Shown here one piece after another: positions 22,228 to 33,005 of a DNA stretch of 64,000 nucleotides. Position numbers and translations under genes: made by a program. The notes beneath the pieces are model-generated. The model had not been told where the DNA came from, ran no database searches, and saw nothing but the letters and a program-made list of their open reading frames with translations. Source of the DNA: Rotaria sp. Silwood1 (Eukaryota; Rotifera; Eurotatoria; Philodinida; Philodinidae); assembly GCA_905250075.1 (NCBI GenBank), contig CAJNOP010000055.1, positions 480,820 to 544,819 of the forward strand, given 5' to 3'. Numbering within the stretch: position 1 is the stretch's first letter; each line of letters starts with the position of its first letter.

Positions 22228-23108
22228 TTAGTCATCTTTAAATTCCAATGTTCGTCTATGATCCTTTCGTCGACGCATAGACCCATCATCCATGGTTCTC
22301 TCTTGAATCTTCCAAGGTTTTTCACGATCCCGATTTGAACGATCTGGACGAATCTCGTACTCTTCCTTGCTATCTTTTTCGTGGTCACCTGTTTCGCCTG
22401 ACTTATGATTCTGACGATGACGATAATCACGATCCCGATTATGATGATCGTCCTGATCCTGCTCATAATAATGATTTCGATCCCGATTATAATGATCGTC
22501 ACGGTTCTGATCATGATCATGGTTGCGATCTCGATTATGATAATAGTGGTGATGGTGATTGTCACGATCTCGATCATGATCATAGTTGCGATCCCGATTA
22601 TGATCATAGTTGCGATCCCGATTATGATAATGGTGATCGTCGCGACCCTGGTCATGATGACGGTGGTGATGATGCTTCTTCCCATATCCTCGACATTTCT
22701 TGTGCTGCTTCCCATGCTTGGAGCAAGATGGATGCTTCTTCCCATGTCTTCGATATTTATGATGATGTCTTTCATGCTTGAACCAAGAGCCATGATTCTT
22801 TCCATTTTTCAGTCTTATATTGTCTTTATACTTGCTGAAATAACCTTTATTGCCACTTCTGGATGGTGAATCATTCTCATCGTCTTCATCACTTTCACGG
22901 CCAAGCATTCGCTGTCTTTCGTTCAGATTACCATCATTACGCTTGTCTGATAATCTATTTGGATGATTCAGTTGCTTTGCAATTCTCTCTGAAATAGTCG
23001 GAAGACCATTGCTGTCTTTTATCTTGCCCATATCATTGTTGTTTTCACTTCCCAATACGACCAGAGCTGAATTTTGTAGATGCTTATTCTTTTGTTGTGC
23101 ATCGATCA
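22228..23108 (-). CDS. His/Asp/Arg-rich low-complexity protein (last exon, 5' end not found)
   Basis: A 293-residue open exon begins after a clear acceptor (TTTTTTTTGTAG) at 23109-23110 and ends at 22228. There is no in-frame ATG near the acceptor, so the start, perhaps with a signal peptide, must lie in an upstream exon I could not place. The first 100 residues are ordinary and hydrophilic. Residues of roughly 110-230 are repeats of HHH/NRDR/YDH type (NRDRNYDHNRDRNYDHDRDR), and the tail is charged (RREKPWK-like). Such His/Asp-rich tracts can bind Zn, Cu or Ca, but no family is recognised. Neighbouring units are nearly the same at DNA level, so unit number probably varies between alleles. Confidence 0.6.
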
Positions 23109-24268
23109 CTACAAAAAAAATCAATGAGATCTATAAAGTATGAGGAATACAAATCCTTGGTATGTGCAACGAAATAGTTTTTTTAGCAAGCTTATTGCTT
23201 GATGAAAGAATTCATTATTTTGAGTTAGTGGCTCAATCTGTGCTGAGAAACTTTTAACCTAATTTCTAAGGGACTAAATTGTGAAACACAAACAAAGGGC
23301 TCTACTAGCGATCGAAACTCTAGATACATCAATTATCTCTACGACGGCTAGAAAGACAAACATGTAGCACAGCCTTTCATGGTCCGCGATATCAAGATAT
23401 CTGTCTGCCAAAGTACCTCAGAGGAAGGAGTTTGATATAAATTTTTGACTATGGATGCTAAAATATCTACTTTGCTAAATTCCATAGCAAGTAAGTCGCG
23501 GCAAGAAGTCAAAACTCCAAAAGTCTTTCGAATAATCCAAATCGTACTTCACAAGAGAAAATTAGATATAATGGAAAATAAATGGAATAGACACTTATAC
23601 GAAATGCAACAGTACCGCAGATTTTGTCCTAAATCTGACAAATATTAGTGGTAGACAAATGTGTCTTGGATCAGTGAAACGGAATAGAAGAAGCTCACTT
23701 TTCTCGTTATTTATTTTAACGCCCACTTCCAATCGTGTTCCAAAACAATGAAAAATGAATAGGAACCACGTTTTTATGTTTTACAGAAATGAGTTCTATA
23801 TAATATTGGTGTTGTTTTTTATCATCATACGGCGTTAGAAAATAGCGAAAACAGAATCAATGCGTATTTCTCACTTCGAGTGAACATGGATATCCATATG
23901 GTTAGTAAGAGTAAGAACAGAAATGAAGACGATCGCTTCATCATTGTTTGGCTTGCAATAAATATAAAAGTATGAATGAATAGCAAAGACACTAGATAAT
24001 CGATAATGCTCTCATGTTACCTGCTCCTAATCGAAAAGAATGGTAAACGGAATTCGAGAAGATTCTCACTGATAAGCAGATATATCACTGACCTTTTCTT
24101 CGATCTCTATTCAATCAACATAGATGAGAAAGCCTATCTCACAAAGGTTATACTTACGATCTGATCTTACATGACAAGAGGAAAATGCACTTTTGATTAT
24201 TTTACTCTTCTTCTTTCACTGATCGATCAAAGTCATTTGCCCATCTACCAACAATCTTTCAAAGACGG
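23109..24268. other. Region upstream of the His/Asp-rich gene
   Basis: Must contain the missing first exon(s) of the His/Asp-rich gene if that gene is intact. Candidate donors (for example ATCGTAAGTATAACC on the minus strand near 24140) are not preceded by a convincing ATG frame. No other gene accepted. Confidence 0.35.
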
Positions 24269-24397
24269 ATGTGGGTGTGGGTGGGGTGGGGTATGGGTGG
24301 GTGTGAGTATGAATGTGTGGGTGTAAGGGTGTGTGTGAGTCTTCTCGACTATCACACTCACACCCCACATCCACACCTACACCCTCCACACACCCAT
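24269..24397. repeat. Telomere-like hairpin 4 (longest G-run)
   Basis: The G-rich arm contains GTGGGTGTGGGTGGGGTGGG, then TATGGGTGGGTGTGAG; that is at least four G3+ runs with short loops, a canonical G-quadruplex pattern. The C-rich arm is CACACTCACACCCCACATCC and continues to 24397. Its right edge abuts the 181-bp repeat copy 2. Confidence 0.75.
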
Positions 24398-24578
24398 ATC
24401 TGCATTAGCAAGGCTAAAAATCTAATTCCTATTGTTGCGTTTCTTTAAGTTTAGCTTTCTTAAGTAAAGGAACAAAATGATTAGCAATGCTTTAGTTTTG
24501 TTTTCAATTCGATCTTAAGCATCAAGAGCCATTTGACTGTTATAATAGAACAATTTAACACTGAATATGCTCATTTTG
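24398..24578 (+). repeat. 181-bp direct repeat, copy 2
   Basis: Second copy of the segment at 21636-21816; differences seen are AAGGCT for AAAGCT and AATAGAAC for AATATAAC. Its left edge is the right edge of hairpin 4, and its right edge runs into unrelated DNA. Confidence 0.9.
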
Positions 24579-25422
24579 TGAAATGCTATGAAATAAATGA
24601 CGAACAAAGTCAAAAAAATTACAAATATTAATATTAATTATTTATAATGAAAAATGCTAAACTATTTGAAATATAATAATTAATAGATTATATGACCTTA
24701 GGTTTCCTCAAGAGCATCAGAAACTCAATGACTTAGCAATACAAACTTTGGTACAATTAGCTAAAAATATAAATACACCAAACTAAGCTGACATTTAACA
24801 ACTTTAGCAATATTTTGATAATTCACCGAAATAAACCTCTCGAATGTATTAAGTTTGAGACAATGAAAGATTCTATCGAAATTTTCTCAAATGTCATATT
24901 CTTCTTTTCAATAATAATTAAAATAATAATAGACTGCAAAAAATTGATTCAGTCAATGCTCAAAAACAATCAAAATAAATTAGATAGGCTTATAACATCG
25001 AAAACAACTTCATCATTACCAGTCTTGTCATAAAATAATTACATTGAAAATAAAATTGAAGAAGATATAAGTCAAAAATTAACTTTACATAGTAGGTTTA
25101 TTCATAAATTATCAAAGTAAGCAGAAGTGTCGACGATTGTCCACCCTTCTCAACCGCTGGAAATTTTTTTTTTTGCTCGATGATTTACAAAATTCTTTTC
25201 CTGTCACATCGTCATCAGACGCTTCAATCAGACAATTTTGGAGTATTCCTGAGTGTAGTCTCAATAGAAAGAGAACAATTTAGAAATTAAATGATCAGCT
25301 GAAATATCATATAACTGTAGCTCATGACTGCCGGTGTCTGTATCAGTGTTGCATGATCTTTGAATCTATAATGTTGTAAAAACTAATCCAGAATATCATA
25401 TTGACGATACCATTGTATGTAT
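24579..25422. other. Intergenic, no gene seen
   Basis: AT-rich spacer between 181-bp repeat copy 2 and the hAT-like element. Reading frames present are short and compositionally random. Confidence 0.5.
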
Positions 25423-25430
25423 ATAAATAA

Positions 25431-26744
25431 TAAGGGTGGCACATTACTATTACTAGTAATAAGTAATAATCTTGAAAAGTAATAAAGAAATACTGGTATT
25501 AAGTAATAAAGTAATAAGTAATAAAAGTAATAATTGTTATTACTAATTACCAGTAATAAGTAATAACCATAAAACATAGTAATAAAATAGTAAGAAAGTA
25601 ATAAAGTAATACACAAATAAGATAGTACAATTAGTTCTAATCATCAAATAGATTTTCACTTCCTCATTAAAGCATTATAACACTGTTAGATTTCATTTTT
25701 TCTGATAAATTGGTCTAAATATTTACATATTATTGATAGAAGTATAGTTTTTGGATTATGGAGAACAAGTTTGGTTGAAATAATACTTCACCAAAACGTA
25801 GAAAGTTGCCTTAGCTGAGTAATAAGGTCTTGTTCATATAAACAGAGAAAACACTCATCCTTTTGTTTTCTAGTTCATGCAATTACCACTATTAATAACC
25901 AATGGGCCATGCCAGTGCATACTAGGATTATATTTCTCAAATTTTAAAAATATAAAAGCTTGTTGTATAAGTCGAATCATTCAATAACAAAGGGTCGATG
26001 CTTTATTTTAGTGGCTCTCTGTAGTATGAGACCTTTTTGTTAATCTGGAGCAGCTGTTATACAAAAACTATACTATATGTATTTTCTTTTTGATTAGCTA
26101 ATTAAAATAAATGAAATTCATGTGTTTGATAAACAGGATCTGTGTGTGTGTTGAGAAAATAATTACACCCACACCTTCTAGTATCGCAATAGTCAAAGCC
26201 AAAAATAGCAGCTATGTTGGCGGCTAAGGAGAATAGGAACAAAGAATGAACAGATAGAATCAAATCCAATTCTCTGATATATTGTTCTTTCTATGGATTC
26301 AGTGCTTTTGAGATGAGATCTACGAAATAATATTTCAATAATAAATAATATTTATGTACCAAAATCTTACCTGTTCTTCCTGTCTATGTATTATTATTAC
26401 TTTATTACAGTAATAATTATTACTCGTTATTACTTATTACTAATTACTTTTATTACTTTCAGAGTTTTATTACTTTATTATTTGTAATAAGAAATAATTT
26501 TTTTTTATCACTTATTAATGGTAACAAGTAATAAAAATTTGAAAGTAATAAAAGTAATTAGTAATAAAGTTGCACGAAACTAGTTCATATTCCGCTATAT
26601 AAAAAAGAATAGAAGATATAGGACTTTTAAAATAATCAAAACAAAGCAAACTGTGATAAAAAGAAATCAGTAATAAAAATAACAACGATTATTACCAATT
26701 ACCGAATCATAGTAATAAGAAGTAAGAGTAATGTACCACCCCTA
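25431..26744. mobile_element. hAT-like non-autonomous transposon with exact 8-bp target duplication
   Basis: The ends are inverted repeats: TAAGGGTGGCACATTACTAT at the left, and the reverse complement of the right end reads TAGGGGTGGTACATTACTCT. Both sides are flanked by ATAAATAA (25423-25430 and 26745-26752). An 8-bp duplication and a (C/T)AGGG(G)TGG-type end are hallmarks of hAT elements. Subterminal regions are packed with TTATTAC/GTAATAA motifs on both sides. No transposase frame is present in 1314 bp. A short telomere-like hairpin (26141-26178) sits inside it. Confidence 0.82.
26141..26178. repeat. Telomere-like hairpin 5 (short)
   Basis: TGTGTGTGTGTTG and TTACACCCACACC with about 10 nt between; the smallest member of the family, lying within the hAT-like element. 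Confidence 0.45.
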
Positions 26745-26752
26745 ATAAATAA

Positions 26753-27947
26753 ATTCAAATTAACTTCCAGGAACAAAAAAAAGCATTTAAAAGGGTATAA
26801 AAATGAAATGTGAACAACAAATTTATGATATATATAGGTAAAATGGCCTTCGAGATGGGATTGAGTCTTTTTAAACATATCTAAAACGAATCAAAAAGTT
26901 ATGACTTATGAATAAATAAACATTTTACAAAGAAAATAATATGCTACTAGTAAATAAGAATATAGCAACAAAGTATCTCGAACTTATAGACAGTTGCAAA
27001 GAACTTCTTTAAGCTCACCATTTGCAAAGCTCTTATCGAAACTGTTTGCACCCATGTCTAATTAATAGTCTTTCAGACTTAACAATGTATATCTGTAAGA
27101 TGTTTCATATGGCTTCAGCTTTAGTTCACCGTGGAATAATTTTTCAAAGTTTAATTCTTACTGTAAGTTTCAAAGCGAAGAAAAATGCAGCGTTGTCATT
27201 TGAAACATAATGAACAATTAGTTGTTCTCTTTCAACTGAGACGCTCTTTCGAAAGATATAGTTCATGAAAAACTAAATATCAGTATCAACTACTACTGTT
27301 AATGCATAGATATTAACATCTTCTAAAAATTGTTATTATGTTTCCATACATATTCAATAGATCAAGATATAGGATATCTACAGATAGACAAATGGATGAA
27401 ATAAACACAGATATCAATGCTTATACACCAGTGCTTCTTGTCGGTATTAACCGTAATAATAAAGAAATAATAAGTTGAAAACGTTTTCACGAAATTTTAT
27501 ATTAACTTAATTGTAGAATTTTTGGTGCAGTTTACTGATGTATATGACAAAAAAGAACAATTTTTATTAATTTAAAAATAAACCATAAAATGTTTATTAC
27601 AAGTTTTTATTTTTGAAATATTTACTTCTTATAATCTTCTTTATACTTGAAAGAAAGTTAAATGAGTAGGAAAAAAGATTCCAAAATAAATGAAACATTT
27701 TCTTCGTTATATTTGATTTTTTTTTTTATTATCGTTTTGTCTCATATCAATGAGTTGGGAAGAAAGCATATTCACGTCGTCATTTTTCCATCACCACGGT
27801 TAGAATTACCTCCGTAATGTATGCAACAAGAAAGAAAAGGCATGTGCTGCTGCTTCAATATTGGTTAGTTTAATATATAACAGTGCTCATGGTGTACTCA
27901 GGCGTATTATATTTATTAATGAAGATTTAAACATAAAACTTCATTTC
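26753..27947. other. Intergenic, promoter side of the Rel-like gene
   Basis: AT-rich. No accepted gene. The end nearest 27948 should contain the promoter and leader of the Rel-like gene, but no TATA box stands out. Confidence 0.45.
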
Positions 27948-30900
27948 ATGGCGTCAAAAAATGAAAATATTTTGAGTAATAGTACGGAGCCTATGGATGA
28001 TGACAAGTCTAGTATTCCTGCAGAAGAGAATCAACAATATTCAGAAAGGTAAATGGGATACCGTTGATCTTTTCAGCTTATTTGTTTCTTTTAATATTAA
28101 TAGACCTAGACCTGGTTTAGCTGGTCCCATGAACTTATCAGTTTGTATTGGGTTCATTTTAATGTGTCATACAAATACACCATCTGATGAACATTTTTCT
28201 GTTGATACTAATAGAATAGTAGATATGCTTTCAACAAACAATGCAGATATTGATGATGAAATAGATCGATTACAAGAATTTGCAAACCAAAACCTTTTGA
28301 ATTTGTATACTTGTATTATTAATCAAAATGAAAAAAGATTTTACAATATGAATGCTACGTCAGTAGAAGAAAATCAAACATGGTCCCGTGTTTGTCTTGT
28401 ATTTGACAAAAATAATCGTAGTTTTTATGTTTTCTATGTACGTGATAATAACGAAAAAAACCATACAATGTTCTCAATGGATGATACACATATTTTAAAA
28501 TTATTCGAAAATTCAGTAGAAGTTTATACGTGGCCAGGTGACTTTGCCACAGTAAAACAGATATCTGATCAAGATATATCAATGACTGATGAAGGAAAAA
28601 TTTCAACTTCTCCAATAGACTACAATAAAGGTCTGTGTAACACTTCAAGATCATTTATGTTGGTAATAATAACAGTTTATTGACTATATGTTTTCAGTTA
28701 ACCGTGAAAAGCAATCAGAAATGATATTGAACGCTTCAGGTGCATGTAATTTACTCATTCAAAATATACAAAACCTCATCAATTATATTGGACCTCAACT
28801 TAATAGTTTGAATTTTTCGTCTATAACCTCAAGTAGAAAATGTAATCAGAGAAAATAAAGAATTATCTCTTTTCTTTAGAATATCAAATTCCTGATCAAC
28901 ACTTGATGATGTTACCAAACCCTATTCGTGAAGCTCTTACTTTTCAGATGCAACAATTATTAGAAATTTCAGACTTAGCGGCAGACATTTTCACAATTAA
29001 TCGTAAGGCATCAACTTCAGTAGAAAGTGCTGATGCTAGAAATATTGTTTTAAATGAATGTAAGTAATCAATAAACGATTTGTCATTGACTACTAACATT
29101 TATTTATTTAAATAGCATCAAACAATCATGAACAAGATATTTTGTCCAATGACCTAATCCTTACTCAAGCATCAGTACCAAACACAAATAATAATTCCAA
29201 AAATAAAATCAATCTATCTAAACTAAAATTAGTTAATCAACCAACACGATGTTGGCGTCATCGTAATTTAGAGGAATTACGTGATAATCATTGTCCAGCA
29301 GTTCATGTTGAAGGACATGGACAACGCGCATCTTTACAATTACAAGTAAATTAAAAATAATATTCTAAATAATTTTTCTATTTGTTCATTCTAGTTTCCA
29401 GAGAATATAAAAGAATATAAAGAAGAAATGTATGTTGGTACTCATGCAGTAACATATGACAAAAAAGAACATGAGCAAAAATTCATTGTGCCTATAAATA
29501 CATTCGTCAAGGAAGCCCTAGTGAAGGTACTCATAGGCGAGTACTCAAAAAGTACTCACGCTAGCAAATGTCACGAGTACTCATGAGTACTCACGCATTT
29601 TGAGTACTCATCAGTAGTACTCCTGCTAGAGTCTGAGTATCTGAGTACGACAGTCGAGTACTCGCTGTGTAATATTGAGTGTTTTGTGAGTACTACTATC
29701 TAGTATCTGTGTGCTCTGCTGACCTATGTAAGATACTTATAAGCATATTTTTGGTTAGTACCGTTGTACTACATTAATTTTTATTTAATATTAAAATACT
29801 ACCAACAAACCCAGGTCGAAAAGTACCGGCCGGTTCCGGCAGGAAAACACCGGAAATCAACGGAACATGGAAGCAGTATTTCGGCCGGAAATTTTTCGGA
29901 TTTTTTTCCGGTGGATTCCAGCCAATTCCTGTTCTTTCCGACAGGAACCGGCCGGAAACCCGCCGGAAAAAGTCCGAAAAATTTCCGGCCGGAATACTGC
30001 TTCCATGTTCCGTTGATTTCCGATGTTTTCCTGCAGGAACCGGCGATTTTTCCGCGTCTTTCCTGCCGGTTCCTGCAGTATCCGGTGACCGGAACGATCG
30101 ACCTGGGAACAGAGGACATAATGAAAGGTTGAGAAAAATGATCAATATGAGAACGACAAATGTGATATCAGTTTCATATATTTTAACGTAAAGATTACAG
30201 ACATAGAAATCTTTATTAGGAGCGAAGAAATTTAAATATTTTCTGTATTTACATACCATAAAAATACAATTTTATTTATTCTTTTCATTTTTCTTTCGAA
30301 AAATAAATAAAAACGTACTTTCATTATATAAAATAAAGAAAAAGGAAATATTTAATTATCTTCTCTAACAATAAAAGTTTCTTTGTCTATATCCTAGAGA
30401 ATGAGAGTACAATAAGACATAAATTAAGGACAGTAAAGTACACTGAAGCAGAAAAATAATAAACTAATCAACGACGATGAGAAACGTGACAATAAATGAA
30501 CGTACAGTTTTACTTATTACACTAGAAAACTAAACAGACATTTTTAAATCCATCGCTATTTACAATCATCAGGAAATTTACAAAAAAATAAATACAAAAT
30601 AAAATTATTTGTCTATAGTTTATTAACACATCTTCTTATTTTAAAATCGCGATCGATTTGTAACACAATTTGCGAACTGCCTTGTGTTCCATGATATTCT
30701 ACAATCAATCTAAAAAAATTGCATTTTAATGAAAGAATTTTGGCCTAAGCTTAAGAAATAAAATAAAAACGAATCTACATTAATATATTTAGAAAAAACT
30801 TAATCTTTCTGAAGAATTGAACAAATGAAAATGAAAAATCATTATTCTTTTCTATCTTAAAGTCACCATTTGTTTTATCCGTACAAATGATTCATCCAAA

Positions 30901-32078
30901 AAAAATAGAGTATAAAATAAATAATTTATTCAATTGATTTTCTCTATTTTTCATTTTATTACATTAGTTTTTTTTATTATATAGCTCCAATTTATTTTTG
31001 TATATGCTAATGCATAAGTGTTTTGCTAAATATTCTGCGAAAGAACTAGCATGAGTACGACTTTGAGTACTCATCTGTCTGCCTATGAGTAAATTTTTAA
31101 AAATACACTCGTACGAGTACTCATTAGAGTACACGGAGAGTAAAAATACACATAAAATTCCTCGAGTACTCGCGTGAGTAATATGAGTACTCACGCTGGA
31201 AAGTCGTACTCGCTTGATGAGTATTTTCACTAGGGAGGATACCACTTAAAGAATAACGATCTGAATTGTTTGACAGTTCGCAATGAGGAAAAAAATCATG
31301 ATGAATTTGATCTAAAAACAAGAGGTATCTTTTCAAAGATTTATCCACATGAGTCTCAAAAAGAGTGAGAAGCTTTTATTTCTTATTTTTAATTACTTTA
31401 AATGTCATATCTATTTATTATAGATTGACTTTCAAAATGATTAATTTATATCAAAACAATGTTATCACCAAAACATTAATCAAAAATAAAAAACTTAAAT
31501 GGTGTAGATTATTGTTTGCTATTTACGTTAAATTAACTAATGGTCAATTCGAATGTGTTTCTTCACCAATATTTTCAGATCTTATTAAAGAAAGTATGAT
31601 GATTGAAAATTTATTTTGTATATACGATTTTAAGTTTTTTTTATGATAGCTTATGGTGCCCAATCAGTTAAAATTGACAGTGTTTTTCCAAATAAACTTT
31701 GTGAAAGAGGTGGTCAAATGATCTTTGTTCCACTGAAAACAACAGAGGAAAAGCACAGTATGTTTTTTTTTTGTAGCTAGAAATTCTATTTTTCATTTGA
31801 TATAGACTTAGATATAAAATGCAATGATAAAGAACTTAATGATAATGATTTTCAAATTGCTGGAACAATTTTATCATTTGAATCACCCGTATGTATGCAA
31901 GATAGTGAGAATCTTCACGTAATTATACATAGTAAAAATACTGAAAATCGAATTGATTTTACATTGCCATATCATATTCATGGTATTATTTGTTTTTTTT
32001 ATTTAGATATGAAAACTAAATTTATTTTTATTTATAGACAATCATCCTGACCCATGTGGAGTGGTTAATGAAGACTAA
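27948..32078 (+). CDS. Divergent Rel-homology-like transcription factor (643 aa, 11 exons)
   Basis: Exons: 27948-28048, 28104-28630, 28698-28832, 28880-29059, 29116-29345, 29395-29526, 31234-31364, 31424-31593, 31650-31757, 31806-31982 and 32038-32078. All phases agree and give 643 codons plus stop. Residues 1 to about 380 match nothing I know. The rest resembles a Rel-homology region: LVNQPTRCWRHRNL then CPAVHVEGHG (compare the NF-kB/NFAT strand ending in P-x-V); KLKWCRLLFAIYVKLTNGQF then SSPIFSDLI (compare RLVF-x-V...DG-x-F...P-I); then a TIG-like module VKIDSVFPNKLCERGGQMIF. The canonical R-F-R-Y-x-C-E DNA-recognition loop is not recognisable, so DNA binding is uncertain. Most introns are 48-66 nt; intron 6 (1707 nt) is a transposable element. 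Structure is certain, family assignment moderate. Confidence 0.7.
29516..31235. mobile_element. 1.72-kb TIR element spliced as an intron of the Rel-like gene
   Basis: Terminal inverted repeats: left CCCTAGTGAAGGTACTCATA; reverse complement of the right end CCCTAGTGAAAATACTCATC. The flanks share AG (29514-29515 and 31236-31237). Both subterminal regions hold palindromic GAGTACTC motifs, about nine in all. The interior is AT-rich with no transposase frame and contains a nested GC-rich element. The left repeat provides a donor (GTGAAG/GTACTC, cut after 29526) and the right repeat an acceptor (TTTTCACTAG/GG, exon resumes at 31234). Removal by splicing leaves 15 element- or duplication-derived nucleotides and keeps the frame open (KEALVKGGYH), while the inferred empty site also reads in frame (KEGYH). 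Confidence 0.82.
29810..30107. mobile_element. GC-rich fold-back element nested in the 1.72-kb element
   Basis: The ends are CCCAGGTCGA and TCGACCTGGG. Inside, about 120-nt arms pair closely: GAAATCAACGGAACATGGAA on the left arm matches the reverse complement of the right arm. CCGGCCGG/TTCCGG motifs dominate. Its GC content is far above the surrounding AT-rich DNA. Both strands are open in several frames, but only because stop codons are rare in this composition; no protein is inferred. A clear target duplication was not found (AA/AAC possible). Confidence 0.7.
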
Positions 32079-33005
32079 ATTCTGTATATATTTACATGCA
32101 AACAAATTTTCCAAAAAATACAAATGATATTCTTTTGTTTTGGCATTCCTGTTTGTTTTTTGTTCTACAAAAATCTGTCAATACCTATTCTTCATCTCAA
32201 ATGTAAGATAATTAGGGCATATATTAATGTAACATTAATACTTCTCTTTGTTTGAATTTCTTGTACCGGTGTATTATTTGTTATCATTAGTGATTGAGAG
32301 AAAAGTTATGAGTTCTATTTTTTGTGGAACTCACGTATGTTTTCGAAGAAAATAGTGAGTGTAAGTTTTCAGTTCGAGGTTGGCGGCTCCCCCCAAACCC
32401 CATTACAGACAGCCCTCTCCATTACAGACTTTAAGAATCGAGAATAAGAGGCGTCAGGCTTTCTAGAGTTTTTTGCAAAATTGATAAAGTTATAATTTTG
32501 AAAAATAATCAATATCATTGTTTGTAAGTTGATTAACATATATAAATAGTGCCTAAGATCTGCTGTAGGTATCATGTATGTGTAAAACAGACTTATTTGT
32601 CAATTAATTCAATGATTATAATAATAAGAATGTTAAATTAACAAAAACAAATAAAAAAAAAAAGAAAAATAATGAGCGAATAACAACAATGTAAAAGAAA
32701 AACATAAGGCGCCCGACGAAAAAAATAAAAGATTTCTGTTCAAAATGCAGAAATTCGAGAGGTCTTTACTCTTATGTTCGATTGTCCTGCAAAACAACTA
32801 TAGTCTACAAGAGATTTTTCGTTTTAGCTATTTTATATTCGTTTAGTGAGGCTAGAGGATATATGTGAGTTCCACATTTCAGCCCCAAAGGGGCGGCACT
32901 AACAAGCTTTTTTTTGTATCCCGGTGTTATTTTTTGTAAATATCTCAAATAAATCATCAGTATAACAACAATGAAATTTTCAATAAGAAATTTATGGAAT
33001 TTATA
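32079..33005. other. Intergenic after the Rel-like gene
   Basis: Contains the 3' UTR of the Rel-like gene and the inverted-repeat-bounded segment 32323-32876. No gene recognised. Confidence 0.5.
32323..32876. repeat. Segment bounded by 16-bp inverted repeats
   Basis: TGTGGAACTCACGTAT at 32323-32338 pairs, with one mismatch, with ATATGTGAGTTCCACA at 32861-32876. The 554-bp segment could be a small transposon, but no convincing target duplication flanks it. Confidence 0.4.

Noticed and set aside
22179..22869. Long open frames on both strands overlapping the His/Asp-rich gene
   Set aside because: They are shadows caused by the repeated, stop-poor coding sequence; the His/Asp-rich frame is the only one with a clean acceptor and a credible non-repeat portion.
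27022..27210. 62-codon plus frame with a plausible internal donor
   Set aside because: No partner exon joins it to the Rel-like gene and the peptide matches nothing known to me.
29774..30259. Frames of 106-161 codons on both strands in the GC-rich nested element
   Set aside because: They arise from a palindrome low in stop codons; no recognisable domain, and both strands give mirror-like products.
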